The notes under the pieces are model-generated. The model had not been told where the DNA came from and searched no databases. It saw only the letters and a list, made by a program, of their open reading frames with translations. A stretch of 64,000 bases of DNA from Roseiarcus sp963726105 (GTDB taxonomy: Bacteria > Pseudomonadota > Alphaproteobacteria > Rhizobiales > Beijerinckiaceae): contig CAVSBJ010000012.1 in the NCBI GenBank assembly GCA_963726105.1, positions 372,001 to 436,000 on the forward strand. The letters run 5' to 3'. The position numbers and the translations under genes were made by a program. Below are positions 27,365-35,846 of the stretch, in pieces; position 1 is the stretch's first letter; each line of letters opens with the position of its first letter.

Positions 27365-28698
27365 CCATCTTGCGCCTGCTCTCGCGCACGAAGCTCTATT
27401 GGGGGCTTGCGATCATTTGCCTGATCGGCGCCCTGGCCTCCCCGCATAGCTCCTCGGGCAGGAACATCTTCCTGTCGTTCAACAACCTGACGGATGTCCT
27501 GCGTCAGGTGTCAATCACCGGTCTCGTCGCGACGGGCATGACCCTCGTCATCCTTCTCGGCGGCATTGATTTGTCGGTCGGCTCGATGATGGGCTTCTCG
27601 ACGATCATATGCGCCATGCTTCTCACTCAGCATGGATGGACGCCGGCCGCCATCATGGCCGTCCCGGCCGCTGCCATCGCTGCGGGGCTCGGCGTCGGCT
27701 TCCTGGCCCGGTTTGTGTTTCATGGCCTTGCACGTGGACGCGACGTGGACGCTGGCCGACGAAACGAGATCGTGTTGGACTCCTGGCGCGGCGTCTACAT
27801 TCCGGCGCTGCTTGGCGTCGTCTGCGGCGGGCTCACAGCTTTAGCCACCGCGTCGCAGGTTTCGATGAAGTTTGGCGTATTGGCCGTGCTGCTTGTGACC
27901 CCGTGTGTCGCGCTTGCGCTCGGAGCGATCAACGGCGCGCTGATCGTCGCCGGTCGGCTCCAACCCTTCATCGCGACGCTGGCGATGATGGTCAGCGCGC
28001 TTGGCCTCGGCCGACTGACCGCCGGCCAGGATAACGCAGTCATCGCGGTCTACACGGGCACGAACGCTACCCAGACCTTCGAAGTGCTTCGCTCGATGGT
28101 CTGGGGCGTCCTGCCGATGCCCAGCGTGTTTTTCCTTGCCGCGATCCTGCTATTCGGGGGCGTTCTGCGGTTCACAACCTTCGGCCGCTATATCTATGCG
28201 ATCGGCGGCAATCCGGAGGCAGCGAAGCTTTCCGGCATCAGGGTGGGGCAGGTCCAGTTGGCCGCCTATCTCGTCTCGGCCTTCTTGGCTGGACTCGCCG
28301 GCGTTTTGTTCGTGGCCCAATATCGGCAGGGAAAGCCGGACGCAGGATCGGGCCTCGAGCTCGACGCCATCGCCGCTGTGGTGATCGGGGGAACGAGTCT
28401 CATGGGAGGGCGCGGCGGACTGGCCGGAACGTTCGTCGGCGTCCTCATCTTCGGCCTGCTCTCCGATATTCTTCAACTCCAGAATATCGATTCCAATGTG
28501 CAGCTCCTGATGAAGGGGCTGATCATCGTCGGCACGGTGCTCGTGCAAGAACAGAATCTGGGTCAGCTTCTGACGCGGTGGCGAAGCCAAGCTCCTCCGC
28601 CGCCGGCGCCAACGCGGACCGGATCGGTCGAAGTTCATCGACCGCCACAAGTGAATACGACAACAACCGCAAGGGAGGATATCCATGAAGCGTCGTGA
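27361..28698 (+). CDS. Sugar ABC importer permease (RbsC-like) with an internal insertion
   Basis: CUT2 permease of 445 residues, clearly longer than the usual 320-340. The family signatures are present: VSITGLVATGMTLVILLGGIDLSVGS near the N-terminus, INGALIVAGRLQPFIATLAM in the middle, and IRVGQVQLAAYLVSAFLAGLAG with GSGLELDAIAAVVIGGTSLM near the C-terminus. The extra length is mainly a segment at about residues 113-175 containing a charged loop (RGRDVDAGRRNEI) and one more hydrophobic helix (IPALLGVVCGGLTALAT). It ends in a proline-rich cytoplasmic tail. The start codon lies in the ATGA overlap with the ATPase gene, and its 3' end overlaps the binding-protein gene by 14 bases. Confidence 0.92.
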   Translation: MTILRLLSRTKLYWGLAIICLIGALASPHSSSGRNIFLSFNNLTDVLRQVSITGLVATGMTLVILLGGIDLSVGSMMGFSTIICAMLLTQHGWTPAAIMAVPAAAIAAGLGVGFLARFVFHGLARGRDVDAGRRNEIVLDSWRGVYIPALLGVVCGGLTALATASQVSMKFGVLAVLLVTPCVALALGAINGALIVAGRLQPFIATLAMMVSALGLGRLTAGQDNAVIAVYTGTNATQTFEVLRSMVWGVLPMPSVFFLAAILLFGGVLRFTTFGRYIYAIGGNPEAAKLSGIRVGQVQLAAYLVSAFLAGLAGVLFVAQYRQGKPDAGSGLELDAIAAVVIGGTSLMGGRGGLAGTFVGVLIFGLLSDILQLQNIDSNVQLLMKGLIIVGTVLVQEQNLGQLLTRWRSQAPPPPAPTRTGSVEVHRPPQVNTTTTAREDIHEAS

Positions 28699-29656
28699 AT
28701 TTCTGCAATTGTCGGCGACCCTGACGGGCGCCGCGATAAGCCTCTATCTGCCTGCTGGCTGGACGCCGGCCAAGGCGGCGGCGAAATGGAAGGTCGGATT
28801 TAGCCAGGCGACCACGCTCGAGCCGTGGCGGGTGCAGTTCAATAAGGACATCGAGGCGGAAGCGAAGAACCATCCCGAGGTCGAGCTCATCATCACCGAC
28901 GGTCAGGACAAGACGGAAAAGCAGGTCGCCGACGTCGAGAACCTGATCGCTCAGCAGGTCGACGTGCTCTTGATCTCGCCCAAAGAATCGGCGGGCCTCA
29001 CCGGCGTCGTCGAAAAAGCGATCGACGCCAAGATTCCGGTGATCGTGCTCGACCGCAATGTCGACACCAAGCGCATCACCCAATTCATCGGGGGCGACAA
29101 TGCGCTCATCGGCAAGGCGGCTGGCGAATATGCTGTGAAGCTGCTCGGCGGCCCCGGCAAAGCGGCGGGCAATGTGGTTGAGATCTGGGGCGGCATGGGC
29201 ACGCAGCCGGCGCACGATCGGCATGACGGCTTCCACGCCTTCACCGACAAGGAGCCCGGGATCAAGTACCTCCTCAACAACCAATCGGGCGACTGGAAGC
29301 AGGACAAGGCCTACGACATCATGACGACGGCGCTGCGCAACAACGAGAAGATCGACCTGGTCTACGGTCACAACGATCCGATGGCCTACGGCGCCTATCT
29401 CGCCGCCAAGGACGCCGGGCGCGACAAGGACATCAAGTTCTTCATCGGCATCGACGCCCTGCCCGACGAAGGCGTGACCTGGGTGAACAAGGGAGAGCTG
29501 ACGGCGACTTTCCTCTACGCCACGCCAGGCGCCGAAGGCTTGCGCCAGGCGGTCAGACTCTTGAATGGCGAGAAGATCCCGCCGGTCATCGTGTTGCCAA
29601 CCATGCTGGTCGACAAAAACAACGCCGGCGAGATCCTCAAGAAGAACGGCCTCTGA
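28685..29656 (+). CDS. Sugar-binding periplasmic protein of the ABC importer (RbsB-like)
   Basis: A 323-residue solute-binding protein of the ribose/galactose group (PF13407). The N-terminus MKRREFLQLSATLTGAA has a twin-arginine pattern, so Tat export is likely; mature protein begins near WKVGFSQATTLEPWRVQFN. Typical blocks: LIITDGQDKTEKQVADVENL, QQVDVLLISPKESAGL, IPVIVLDRNV, FIGGDNALIGKAAGEY and VYGHNDPMAYGAYLAAKDAG. The GGAGG before the start lies inside the end of the permease gene. A hairpin follows the stop. The ligand is not determined; neighbouring glycogen genes suggest, but do not prove, that imported sugar feeds storage. Confidence 0.93.
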   Translation: MKRREFLQLSATLTGAAISLYLPAGWTPAKAAAKWKVGFSQATTLEPWRVQFNKDIEAEAKNHPEVELIITDGQDKTEKQVADVENLIAQQVDVLLISPKESAGLTGVVEKAIDAKIPVIVLDRNVDTKRITQFIGGDNALIGKAAGEYAVKLLGGPGKAAGNVVEIWGGMGTQPAHDRHDGFHAFTDKEPGIKYLLNNQSGDWKQDKAYDIMTTALRNNEKIDLVYGHNDPMAYGAYLAAKDAGRDKDIKFFIGIDALPDEGVTWVNKGELTATFLYATPGAEGLRQAVRLLNGEKIPPVIVLPTMLVDKNNAGEILKKNGL

Positions 29657-29681
29657 CAGCGGCGCGCTGACTAGCCTCTTT

Positions 29682-29711
29682 CCGAGCCGCGCCCTTGAAG
29701 GCGCGGCTCGG
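29682..29711 (+). terminator. Strong hairpin after the sugar ABC operon
   Basis: A perfect 12-base stem (CCGAGCCGCGCC with GGCGCGGCTCGG) with a six-base loop CTTGAA lies 26 bases after the binding-protein stop codon. It is followed by GTTATGTTC rather than a clean T-run, so it may be a terminator or an mRNA-stabilising hairpin. Confidence 0.6.
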
Positions 29712-29788
29712 GTTATGTTCGAGGGCTTTTGACGGGCCGGCCTCTCCAATCTAAAAGGCGGCAAATTCGTCAATGCCGGAACCCTGGG

Positions 29789-30433
29789 ATGATTCTGCGC
29801 TCTCTTGACCTGGACGCCCTGAAAGCCACGCCGGTGACCCGGAACCCGTTCGACTATTTCGTCGTTCCCGGCTTTGTTCGCACCGAGGCGCGCGCGAAAA
29901 TCAACGCTGATTATCCCAAGATCTCCGAGGGCGGGAGCTTTCCCGTCGCTCAGCTTTCCTGTGGGCCCGCGTTTCGCGAATTCGTCAGCGAACTGGAGAG
30001 CGACGAGTTCCGCGAAGCGTTCGAGGAGAAGTTCGGCCTCGAGCTCGCCGGGCGGCCGACCACGACCACGGTCCGCGGTCAGTGCAGCCCCAAAGATGGC
30101 CGCATACACACCGATACGAAAAGCAAGATCATCACCGTCCTCATTTACATGAACCCCGCTTGGGAGAATTCCGGTGGCCGCTTGCGTCTCCTGAAGTCGG
30201 CCGACAACCTCGACGATATGATCATGGAAGTGCCGCCGGTCGAGGGAACGCTCTTGGCGTTTAGGCGGGCCGACAATTCGTGGCATGGCCACAAGCCGTT
30301 TGCCGGCGAACGCCGCGTCATTCAATTCAACTGGGTCACTTCGGAAGGCGACCGCCGAATGGCGATGCTGCGGCACCACGTCTCGGCGCCCTTGAAGCGC
30401 CTGTTCGCCGCGATGCGGCCGAGCGCGGCCTGA
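29789..30433 (+). CDS. 2OG-Fe(II) oxygenase family protein
   Basis: A 214-residue protein with the double-stranded beta-helix pattern of 2-oxoglutarate/iron oxygenases. Metal ligands: RIHTDT (His107, Asp109) and a distal histidine in SWHGHKPF (His166 or His168), followed by RRVIQFNW whose arginine probably binds the 2-oxoglutarate carboxylate. Start chosen at the ATG at 29789; the frame is open further upstream with charged, unconserved sequence. Relatives hydroxylate proteins or small molecules, and some sit in polysaccharide clusters. It is followed by a CadD-like gene 55 bases later. The substrate is unknown. Confidence 0.8.
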   Translation: MILRSLDLDALKATPVTRNPFDYFVVPGFVRTEARAKINADYPKISEGGSFPVAQLSCGPAFREFVSELESDEFREAFEEKFGLELAGRPTTTTVRGQCSPKDGRIHTDTKSKIITVLIYMNPAWENSGGRLRLLKSADNLDDMIMEVPPVEGTLLAFRRADNSWHGHKPFAGERRVIQFNWVTSEGDRRMAMLRHHVSAPLKRLFAAMRPSAA

Positions 30434-30488
30434 ACAGACTGTCCGAGACGCCCGGACCGAGAGGCGCTCGCACGAAGCCGGCGGCAGC

Positions 30489-31085
30489 TTGAACCTTCTC
30501 TCGGTTGCCTTGTTGTCGACTGGCGCGTTCCTATCGACGAGCATCGACGACCTGTTTCTTTTGGTCGGCTTCTTCTCCGACCGAAGCTTCTCGCGGGGTC
30601 TCATCTTCGCGGGCCAGATCCTCGGGATGGCGATTATCGTCTCGATAAGCCTGGCGGCGGCGGCGGCGGCTCTGACAATCTCGCCGCAGCGCGTGGGCTT
30701 GCTCGGCGTGGCGCCCATCGTCATTGGAATAGTAAGGCTGCTACGGCTTGGGAGGAAAGAGAAAGGGCAGCCGACGGCTGTCGGAATCCTTCAGGTCGCC
30801 GCCCTCACAGTCATCAACGGAGGGGACAACATAGCCGCCTATACTCCGATCTTCGCGACCGAAGGATCTCGGGAAATGATCGCGACGCTCACGATCTTCG
30901 CCGTGCTCACAGTCGTTTGGTGCTTTGTCGCGTTGTGGCTGGTCAGGCGTACAGCATTCGGCAAGCCGCTGCGCCGTTACGGGCATGTTCTTCTGCCCTT
31001 CATTCTGATTGGACTTGGCGCCCTCATTCTCTACAGGTCCGGCGCCGTCAACCTCGGCGTCGGATTGACTTTGAGGCGTTTCTAA
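30489..31085 (+). CDS. CadD-family transporter (cadmium resistance-like)
   Basis: A 198-residue inner-membrane protein with five to six hydrophobic helices. The paired family motifs TSIDDLFLLVGFF (first helix) and INGGDNIAAYTPIF (fourth helix) match the CadD/LysE-superfamily group, known for cadmium resistance in staphylococci; the acidic residues in them suggest cation transport. The frame starts at TTG (30489), with no good ATG before the first helix. It could be co-transcribed with the 2OG oxygenase upstream. The stop codon overlaps the end of the convergent glycosyltransferase gene by four bases. The physiological substrate is not known. Confidence 0.8.
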   Translation: MNLLSVALLSTGAFLSTSIDDLFLLVGFFSDRSFSRGLIFAGQILGMAIIVSISLAAAAAALTISPQRVGLLGVAPIVIGIVRLLRLGRKEKGQPTAVGILQVAALTVINGGDNIAAYTPIFATEGSREMIATLTIFAVLTVVWCFVALWLVRRTAFGKPLRRYGHVLLPFILIGLGALILYRSGAVNLGVGLTLRRF

Positions 31086-32161
31086 CCCCCGCGCGCTACC
31101 CAGACCTTCCGGTATACATCGCTGATCTCGTCAGCCTCGCGGTCGCGACTGAACGCGCTGACAACCCGAAAGCGCGCACGCTCTCCCATTGCCTCGATGC
31201 GTTCTGGATCGCGCATGAGCGGTTCGAGCGCGGCGACCAGCGCGTCGGCATCGTCAACTGGCGCGAGAACGCCATCGTCTCCATCGGTGATGATCATCTC
31301 TGCTGCGCCGGCGCGCGTAGCAACCACCGCATCGCCCGCCCCCATCGCCTCGAGCATGGTGAGGCCGAACCCCTCGACCCGAGAGGCAAAAACGTAGATC
31401 GAGATCCGCTGATACCAGAGCGGCACCTCCTCGATCGGCAATTCGCCCAGGAAACGGATGCGGTCGGAAAGGCCCGCAGCGGCGATCCGCTGCTTGAGCC
31501 CCTCGACAAAGGGCAGATTGTCGACGGTCGTGAGCCCAACGACCACGGCGCAAAAATCCGGGTATCTCGGCAGCAGCCGGCACATCGCCTCGACGAACAG
31601 GTCGCTGCCTTTCTGCCGCCGCACGCGGCCGAATGTCCCGATCCCATACTTTCCGGGCAAGCCTGTTTCAGCGAAGGCGGCGAGGCGGTCGGCGGGCGGG
31701 GAATAGAGTTCGACGTCGATGCCGTGAAGGATCACCGTCGCCGGACGCCGGAGAAATTGCGCCGCGATCTCGCTTGTCGCGATCACCGAGTCCATCTTTG
31801 AGATGAGAAAGTCGGTCAGCCATGTTTTCTTGCGCTGGGAGGCCGAATTGAAGATCAGCGCAAATCCGTAGCCAAGCAGGTTTAGGAAAAGTCCAGCGAG
31901 CATCTCGACATTGCGGCGCGCATGCCAGATGCGGACCTTGCCGTGCGCGGGAGAACGGAAGCGCAGACGCACAAGGTCGCCGAGGCCCAAGGCGGCGATA
32001 CCGTCCGGGCTGTCGGGCCCGCACCACGCCGCACGCCAGCGCTTGGCGATCAGAGGCGCGATGGTGCGGTTGACCGCGGTGCCGCCCGAATAGCGCCAAT
32101 TCAGATTGGGGATGATGACCTCGAGCGCGTCGAGGGTGTCGTCATCGAAATCCCGGCCCAT
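31082..32161 (-). CDS. Glycosyltransferase, GT4 family
   Basis: A GT-B fold retaining glycosyltransferase of about 359 residues. Visible: an N-terminal IIPNLNWRYSGGTAVNRT region, VILHGIDVELYSPP at the domain hinge, GTFGRVRRQKGSDLFVEAM, and the C-terminal donor-binding block SRVEGFGLTMLEAMGAGDAV, with the E-x7-E pair, followed by TDGDDGVLAPV. The start is the ATG at 32161 preceded by GAGG; a TTG at 32203 would overlap the upstream glycosyltransferase stop by four bases and add 14 residues. Together with the next gene it probably acts in lipopolysaccharide core assembly. Confidence 0.88.
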   Translation of the reverse strand: MGRDFDDDTLDALEVIIPNLNWRYSGGTAVNRTIAPLIAKRWRAAWCGPDSPDGIAALGLGDLVRLRFRSPAHGKVRIWHARRNVEMLAGLFLNLLGYGFALIFNSASQRKKTWLTDFLISKMDSVIATSEIAAQFLRRPATVILHGIDVELYSPPADRLAAFAETGLPGKYGIGTFGRVRRQKGSDLFVEAMCRLLPRYPDFCAVVVGLTTVDNLPFVEGLKQRIAAAGLSDRIRFLGELPIEEVPLWYQRISIYVFASRVEGFGLTMLEAMGAGDAVVATRAGAAEMIITDGDDGVLAPVDDADALVAALEPLMRDPERIEAMGERARFRVVSAFSRDREADEISDVYRKVWVARGG

Positions 32162-32199
32162 GCCGCCTCGCTGACCGCATCGCTCCGAAGGAACGCGCG

Positions 32200-33048
32200 T
32201 CAACGCTCCGTTCGCGCGCGATATAACTGCCGATGGATCAATTCGGTCATGAGAGAATACATGGCTCCGGTCCCCGCATGGATGAACCCCGCCCAGCCGG
32301 AAAGAAAAAAACGATTCCAGAAGAAGATGCGCAGGAAATAAATCGGCGGATTGAACACGAGCTTGAGCGTCGATGGCTTCCGTCCCTGCTTCAGCCGCTG
32401 TTCGGCCTTCAGCCGCGCATAGGTGATCTCCTTTTTCATCTGCTCGTACAGGGGCAGGCTACGCTCGTGCCTGAGCAGTCCATCGCGAGCAATAGGCGTC
32501 TCGCCGTAGTCAGCGACGAGGCCCTCGTGCACAATAAGGGCGGGATCGAAGCGCGACCTGCCCCGTCGCACCAGCCGCAGAATATGCTCAGGTCTTGTCC
32601 AGCGGCTGACCGGCTTCGCCTGTCCGTAAAGTGTGAGCGAACGGCGCACCTTCCAGCCGGCCACCGATTCATCAGCGGCCATCAGACGCGGCAGCGAGGC
32701 CCGCAAATCTTCGTCGAGCCACTCGTCCGCGTCGACGCTCATGATCCACGGTTCCTTGGTCTGATCGAGCGCAAATTGCTTCTGCCGCGCATAGCCCAAC
32801 CATGGCTGGTGAATGAATCGGACCGGAACGCCACGGCGAACAAAATCTTCCACGATCGCGGACGTTGCGTCCATCGAGCCGGAATCGACGACGACAATTT
32901 CCGCGCAGTCGCGAAGGCTCTCCAAACATTTGGCGATGCAGGCGGCCTCGTTGAAGCAGATCACCGCTGCGCTCAAGGCGAGCGTTCCCCGCGCCGACGG
33001 GTCGGAAGGCCGGACGGGAGATAGAGTCGCGGGATCGATTAGAGCCAT
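32200..33048 (-). CDS. Glycosyltransferase, GT2 family (KdtX/WaaE-like)
   Basis: A 282-residue GT-A fold glycosyltransferase. Blocks: ALSAAVICFNEAACIAKCLES, IVVVDSGSMDATSAIVE, PWLGYARQKQFALDQ and the metal-binding DADEWLDEDL. The C-terminal part (WTRPEHILRLVRRGRSRFD, then PIYFLRIFFWNRFFLSGWAG) matches the LPS core enzymes related to WaaE/KdtX, which add glucose to heptose; those have the same amphipathic membrane-associated tail. It precedes the GT4 gene on the same strand with a four-base overlap or small gap, depending on the GT4 start. The exact sugar is unknown. Confidence 0.88.
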   Translation of the reverse strand: MALIDPATLSPVRPSDPSARGTLALSAAVICFNEAACIAKCLESLRDCAEIVVVDSGSMDATSAIVEDFVRRGVPVRFIHQPWLGYARQKQFALDQTKEPWIMSVDADEWLDEDLRASLPRLMAADESVAGWKVRRSLTLYGQAKPVSRWTRPEHILRLVRRGRSRFDPALIVHEGLVADYGETPIARDGLLRHERSLPLYEQMKKEITYARLKAEQRLKQGRKPSTLKLVFNPPIYFLRIFFWNRFFLSGWAGFIHAGTGAMYSLMTELIHRQLYRARTER

Positions 33049-33163
33049 TTAGCCTTCTGCTGTGGCGGACGGCCGCGCCCAGGATGGCGCCGATATCTGG
33101 GCCATTTGGCCAAGCCTGGCAAGGTCAGCGGGTCGCTCGCCAGCCCTCGAGGGTTCACAGCCC

Positions 33164-34078
33164 TTAGCCCTTCGGGAAGTCGAGCCCCATCGCGCGGTAG
33201 CGCTCTGGGTCGTCGAGCCAGCGCTCGCGCACCTTGACGTGCAAGAAGAGATGCACGGTCGCGCCGTGGGCCTCCGCGATATCCTTGCGCGCCGCCGTGC
33301 CGATCGCCTTGATTGTGCGGCCGCCTTCGCCGAGCACGATCTTGCGATGGCTCTCGCGGGTGACGAAGATCGTCTGCTCGACACGCGCCGAGCCGTCGGG
33401 CTTTTCCTTCCACTCCTCGGTCTCGACGGTCGCCTGATAGGGCAATTCGTCGTGCAGGCGCTCTATCAGCTTCTCGCGGGTGATCTCGGCGGCAAGCGAG
33501 CGTATCGGCGCTTCCGTAATCTGGTCCTCCGGGTAGAGCCAGGGACCGGCGGGGATCATCGCCGCGAGGCAATCGAGAAGTTGCGGTAGGCCGTCGCCCG
33601 TCGCAGCGCTGACCATGAAGGTTTCGTCGAAGGCGAGCGCCGCATTGAGCCTGACTGTGAGCTCGAGCAGCTTCGGCCGCTCGACGAGGTCGATCTTGTT
33701 GAGGACGGCGAGCCTCGGCTTGCCGGTCGCTCCGACCGCGCTCAGGATCGCTTGCGTGTCCTCAGTCAGGCTCGCCTCATCGGCCTCCTTCCGCGCATCG
33801 ATCAGGAGCATGAGAAGGTCAGCGTCACCCGCCGCGCCCCACGCCGACGCGACCATCGCCCGGTCGAGGCGCCGCTTCGGCGCGAACAGCCCAGGCGTGT
33901 CGACGAACACAAGCTGGTCCTCGCCCTTTGTGAGAACGCCGCGCACGGTCGAGCGGGTGGTCTGCGCCTTGCGGGTGACGATCGAGACCTTCTCGCCGAC
34001 CAGCGCGTTGATGAGGGTCGACTTGCCGGCGTTGGGCGCGCCGATGATGGCGACGAACCCGCATCGGGTTTCGCTCAT
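33164..34078 (-). CDS. era: GTPase Era
   Basis: Essential GTPase that binds 16S rRNA in late 30S assembly; 304 residues. G1 GAPNAGKST, G2 region TTRSTVRG, G3 DTPGL, G4 NKID, and a C-terminal KH domain with REKLIERLHDELPY and KIVLGEGGRTIKAIG. The ATG at 34078 overlaps the rnc stop codon (ATGA), so the reading frame, although open further upstream, should start here. The order lepB-rnc-era is the common one; in many relatives recO follows, but here the next genes are glycosyltransferases. Confidence 0.97.
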   Translation of the reverse strand: MSETRCGFVAIIGAPNAGKSTLINALVGEKVSIVTRKAQTTRSTVRGVLTKGEDQLVFVDTPGLFAPKRRLDRAMVASAWGAAGDADLLMLLIDARKEADEASLTEDTQAILSAVGATGKPRLAVLNKIDLVERPKLLELTVRLNAALAFDETFMVSAATGDGLPQLLDCLAAMIPAGPWLYPEDQITEAPIRSLAAEITREKLIERLHDELPYQATVETEEWKEKPDGSARVEQTIFVTRESHRKIVLGEGGRTIKAIGTAARKDIAEAHGATVHLFLHVKVRERWLDDPERYRAMGLDFPKG

Positions 34079-34776
34079 GTCACGCCCCAGCGTTGGAGAA
34101 AGGCCTGCGCCGCCGCCTGCTCCGCGGCCCGCTTCGAGCTTGCGGCGCCGATTTCGGGCTCGAAGCCGTCGAGCGTCACCCGCATGATGAAATGGGGGGC
34201 GTGCGCCGGGCCGCTGCGCTCGACCTCCTCGTAGCGGGGCGGAGGAAGCGCGCGCGACTGCGCCCATTCCTGCACCGCGGTCTTGGCGTCGCGGGCGGGC
34301 TCTTCGTCGGCGGTGATGCGTTCGCCCCAGCCGCTGAGGATGAGCGCCTCGGCTGCGTCGAAGCCGCCGTCGACGAACACCGCCCCGATCAGGGATTCGC
34401 ACACGTCGGCGAGGATCGCGGCCTTCTTGCGGCCGCCCCCGCGCGCTTCGCCAAGACCCAGTGCGACATGCGGGCCGACGTCCCATTGCGCCGAGATCTC
34501 GGCGCAGGTTTCGCGCCGCACGAGCTTGGCGAACCGCATCGACAGTTCGCCCTCGCTCGCCTTCGGGAAGGCCTGATAGAGGCGGCTCGCGATCACGACG
34601 CCGAGCACCCGGTCGCCCAGGAACTCGAGCCGCTGATACGATTGCGCCCTGCCCTGCCCGCCCGAATTTTGCGCCGAAAGGTGCGTGAGCGCGAGGACCG
34701 CGAGACCCGAATCGCGGAAGCGGTAACCGAGCCGGACCTCCAGCGCCGACAATTCGGCGCGCGGTTGCTTGTTCAT
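34075..34776 (-). CDS. rnc: Ribonuclease III
   Basis: Double-strand-specific endoribonuclease for rRNA and mRNA processing; 233 residues. The catalytic signature QRLEFLGDRVLGVVIA is intact, the second acidic pair is in DVCESLIGAVFVDGG, and the C-terminal double-stranded-RNA-binding domain runs from about AKTAVQEWAQSRAL to SKRAAEQAAAQAFL. Its stop overlaps the start of era by four bases, and it lies about 120 bases downstream of lepB. Confidence 0.97.
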   Translation of the reverse strand: MNKQPRAELSALEVRLGYRFRDSGLAVLALTHLSAQNSGGQGRAQSYQRLEFLGDRVLGVVIASRLYQAFPKASEGELSMRFAKLVRRETCAEISAQWDVGPHVALGLGEARGGGRKKAAILADVCESLIGAVFVDGGFDAAEALILSGWGERITADEEPARDAKTAVQEWAQSRALPPPRYEEVERSGPAHAPHFIMRVTLDGFEPEIGAASSKRAAEQAAAQAFLQRWGVT

Positions 34777-34900
34777 TGTCCAACCGATCGAGGAGCGGTC
34801 GCGCCCGGGCGCCGCCGTTTCATGGGCAGGAAGAAAGGAAAGACCCCCCGCGCAATCATACCGCCTTCGGGTTGCGCGGTGGAGCCTGTTTGCTCAGCGT

Positions 34901-35704
34901 CTAGCGCACCCGCTGGAAGATGCGGTCCCAGCGCACGGTCCATGGCCAACGCCACACCTCCCACGCCGGCGTCCCCTCGTCGATCGAGAAGAAGATGACT
35001 TCGGCTCTGCCGATCAGGTTCTCAAACGGCACGTAGCCGACCCCGCCCTGATCGCCGGAAAGCCTTAAATCGCTGGAATTGTCCCGATTGTCGCCCATCA
35101 TGAAATAGTGGCCAGGCGGCACCTCATAGACCTTGGTGTTGTCGAAGGTTCCATCGTCACCGTCGATCTGGATGATCCGGTGCTGCACCCCGCCCGGTAG
35201 CGTTTCCAGATATTGCGGCGCTTCTTCCGGCTTGTTGAAATGGTTAACGGTCTGGAAAGGCACAATCGGTTCGCGCGGCACCATCTCGCCGTTGATAATG
35301 AGCCGACCGTGGGTGACCTGGATCTTGTCGCCGGGCAGGCCAATCAGCCGCTTGATGTAATCCGTCTGGCCATCGCTCGGCAGCTTGAACACGATGATGT
35401 CGCCGCGCTTGGGCTGGGAGGCGAAGAGGCGGCCGGGCATGGCCGACGGGTCAAGATCGAGAAAGCTCGGCAGCGAGAAATGAGAATAACCGTAGGCGTA
35501 TTTCGACACGAACAGATAGTCGCCGATCAGCAGCGTCGGCACGAGCGAACCCGAGGGAATGTTGAAGGGCTGGAACAGGACCGTGCGCACCACGAGCGCG
35601 ATCAAGAGCGCCTCGATGATGACCTTGACGGTTTCCCACCAGCCCTCTTCCTTCCTGGCGGGCGTGACGGCGACGTCGGCGGATTTCACGGTCGGTTCGA
35701 TCAT
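34901..35704 (-). CDS. lepB: Signal peptidase I
   Basis: Membrane serine protease that removes Sec and Tat signal peptides. One N-terminal membrane helix (VIIEALLIALVVRTVLF) leads into the catalytic box IPSGSLVPTLLIGDYLFVSK (serine nucleophile; Leu replaces the usual Met) and the box DYIKRLIGLPGDKI with the general-base lysine; later boxes YFMMGDNRDNSSDLR and NLIGRAEVIFF are present. The start is taken at the ATG at 35704 (267 residues). Upstream starts at 35737 (GTG) or the nearby TTG are possible, since AGGAAGGG lies between them. First gene of lepB-rnc-era. Confidence 0.95.
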   Translation of the reverse strand: MIEPTVKSADVAVTPARKEEGWWETVKVIIEALLIALVVRTVLFQPFNIPSGSLVPTLLIGDYLFVSKYAYGYSHFSLPSFLDLDPSAMPGRLFASQPKRGDIIVFKLPSDGQTDYIKRLIGLPGDKIQVTHGRLIINGEMVPREPIVPFQTVNHFNKPEEAPQYLETLPGGVQHRIIQIDGDDGTFDNTKVYEVPPGHYFMMGDNRDNSSDLRLSGDQGGVGYVPFENLIGRAEVIFFSIDEGTPAWEVWRWPWTVRWDRIFQRVR

Positions 35705-35846
35705 TCGAGTCAAGACGCCCTTCCTAGTCTCGTCCACGCGGCACTGGGCGCTGGCCGCCCGCGCCTCCTATACAAAGGCGGACGGCTTGCGCCAAGCTCC
35801 GGCTGGTGACGCGTAAACTTGGCGCAAGAAAGGCCACGGCTTTGCT

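Noticed and set aside
28523..30724. 733-codon minus-strand open frame
   Set aside because: It runs antisense to the sugar-binding protein, the hairpin and the 2OG oxygenase, all of which have clear family motifs; no domain is seen in it.
33164..34783. 539-codon reading of Era with a long N-terminal extension
   Set aside because: The extension overlaps rnc in another frame; Era's own ATG at 34078 in the ATGA overlap is the natural start.
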